A DNA stretch of 59,422 nucleotides, taken from NCBI GenBank assembly GCA_016784735.1, contig JADHUC010000016.1, positions 1-59,422 on the forward strand. The letters run 5' to 3'. This document shows, one piece after another, positions 59,374 to 59,422 of the stretch (positions are counted from its first letter, which is position 1; every line of letters starts with the position of its first letter). The notes beneath the pieces are model-generated. The model was given only the letters and a program-made list of their open reading frames with translations. It had not been told where the DNA came from and did no database searches. Position numbers and translations under genes: made by a program. This DNA is from Pirellulaceae bacterium. Its GTDB lineage: Bacteria > Planctomycetota > Planctomycetia > Pirellulales > Pirellulaceae.

Positions 59374-59422
59374 CGACCGTGGCGCGCTGAATTCGCTGCG
59401 TTGGTTGCTGGAGTCGGAAGGA
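59339..59422 (+). CDS. FixJ-type response regulator, N-terminal part (partial)
   Basis: 28 codons from ATG 59339 to the window edge: MNWQPTVFLVDDDRGALNSL then RWLLESEG. This is the start of a receiver domain, with the acidic DDD cluster. GGAGAGGCAGAGG precedes the ATG. It overlaps the kinase remnant, as kinase-regulator pairs often do. The DNA-binding part is outside the window. Confidence 0.8.
   Translation, partial: MNWQPTVFLVDDDRGALNSLRWLLESEG

Noticed and set aside
1..59422. tRNA, rRNA, riboswitch or replication origin
   Set aside because: No cloverleaf, conserved rRNA block, recognisable aptamer core or DnaA-box cluster was seen by eye. A covariance-model search was not possible.

Overview
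The window reads as chromosomal DNA of a planctomycete (Planctomycetota, Pirellulales-like). The evidence is a DUF1501 Tat-exported protein beside a DUF1549/DUF1553 protein, a giant secreted protein that opens with the planctomycete FEPLEDRRLL signature, many single-copy secreted proteins built from WD40, LRR, PPC and PQQ repeats, and many palindromic repeats. I saw no tRNA, rRNA, CRISPR array or complete mobile element.

Layout. 0-9.5 kb is a signalling block. A CheB-CheR-PAS histidine kinase and its NarL-type regulator run on the minus strand. They diverge from csrA, a protease-fold protein that has lost two catalytic residues, two BON-domain proteins, a stand-alone receiver and a small unknown protein. 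9.5-15.1 kb is metabolic: a MetE-like methyltransferase and a VOC-like enzyme on the minus strand, divergent from saccharopine dehydrogenase and an ALDH7-type aminoadipate-semialdehyde dehydrogenase (lysine catabolism). 15.3-29.3 kb is a rearranged block. It holds a multicopper-oxidase C-terminal remnant, a 2388-residue peroxidase/RTX/FN3 protein, an ISKra4-type transposase remnant, a second NarL regulator with a frameshifted csrA, a second PAS/GAF kinase, and an N-terminal stub sharing a ~430-bp leader with the peroxidase. 29.5-47.4 kb carries mostly secreted proteins (cytochrome c, DUF971, TenA, WD40, beta-helix, EF-hand, LRR, PPC, quinoprotein-like). 47.5-50.3 kb is a BlaI/M56 sensor pair with a recognisable operator-promoter and a terminator. 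50.4-58.6 kb is a PPC / DUF1501 / DUF1549-DUF1553 cluster whose DUF1549 protein has an ~850-residue Ala-rich coiled coil. The right end holds a truncated histidine kinase and the start of a response regulator.

Most interesting signal. Seven intergenic sites carry a pair of imperfect 17-bp palindromes (about GTAGY-GGAATYC-RCTAC), always 23 bp apart centre to centre. They lie next to csrA/CheB-CheR, BON, the small unknown gene, the peroxidase, the stub/cytochrome gap and the second kinase. The peroxidase and stub leaders also carry repeated ANGGA motifs of the kind CsrA binds. I infer an undescribed two-layer circuit (NarL-type regulator on the paired palindromes, CsrA on the leaders) controlling a secreted peroxidase system. 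This comes from reading by eye and is not proven.
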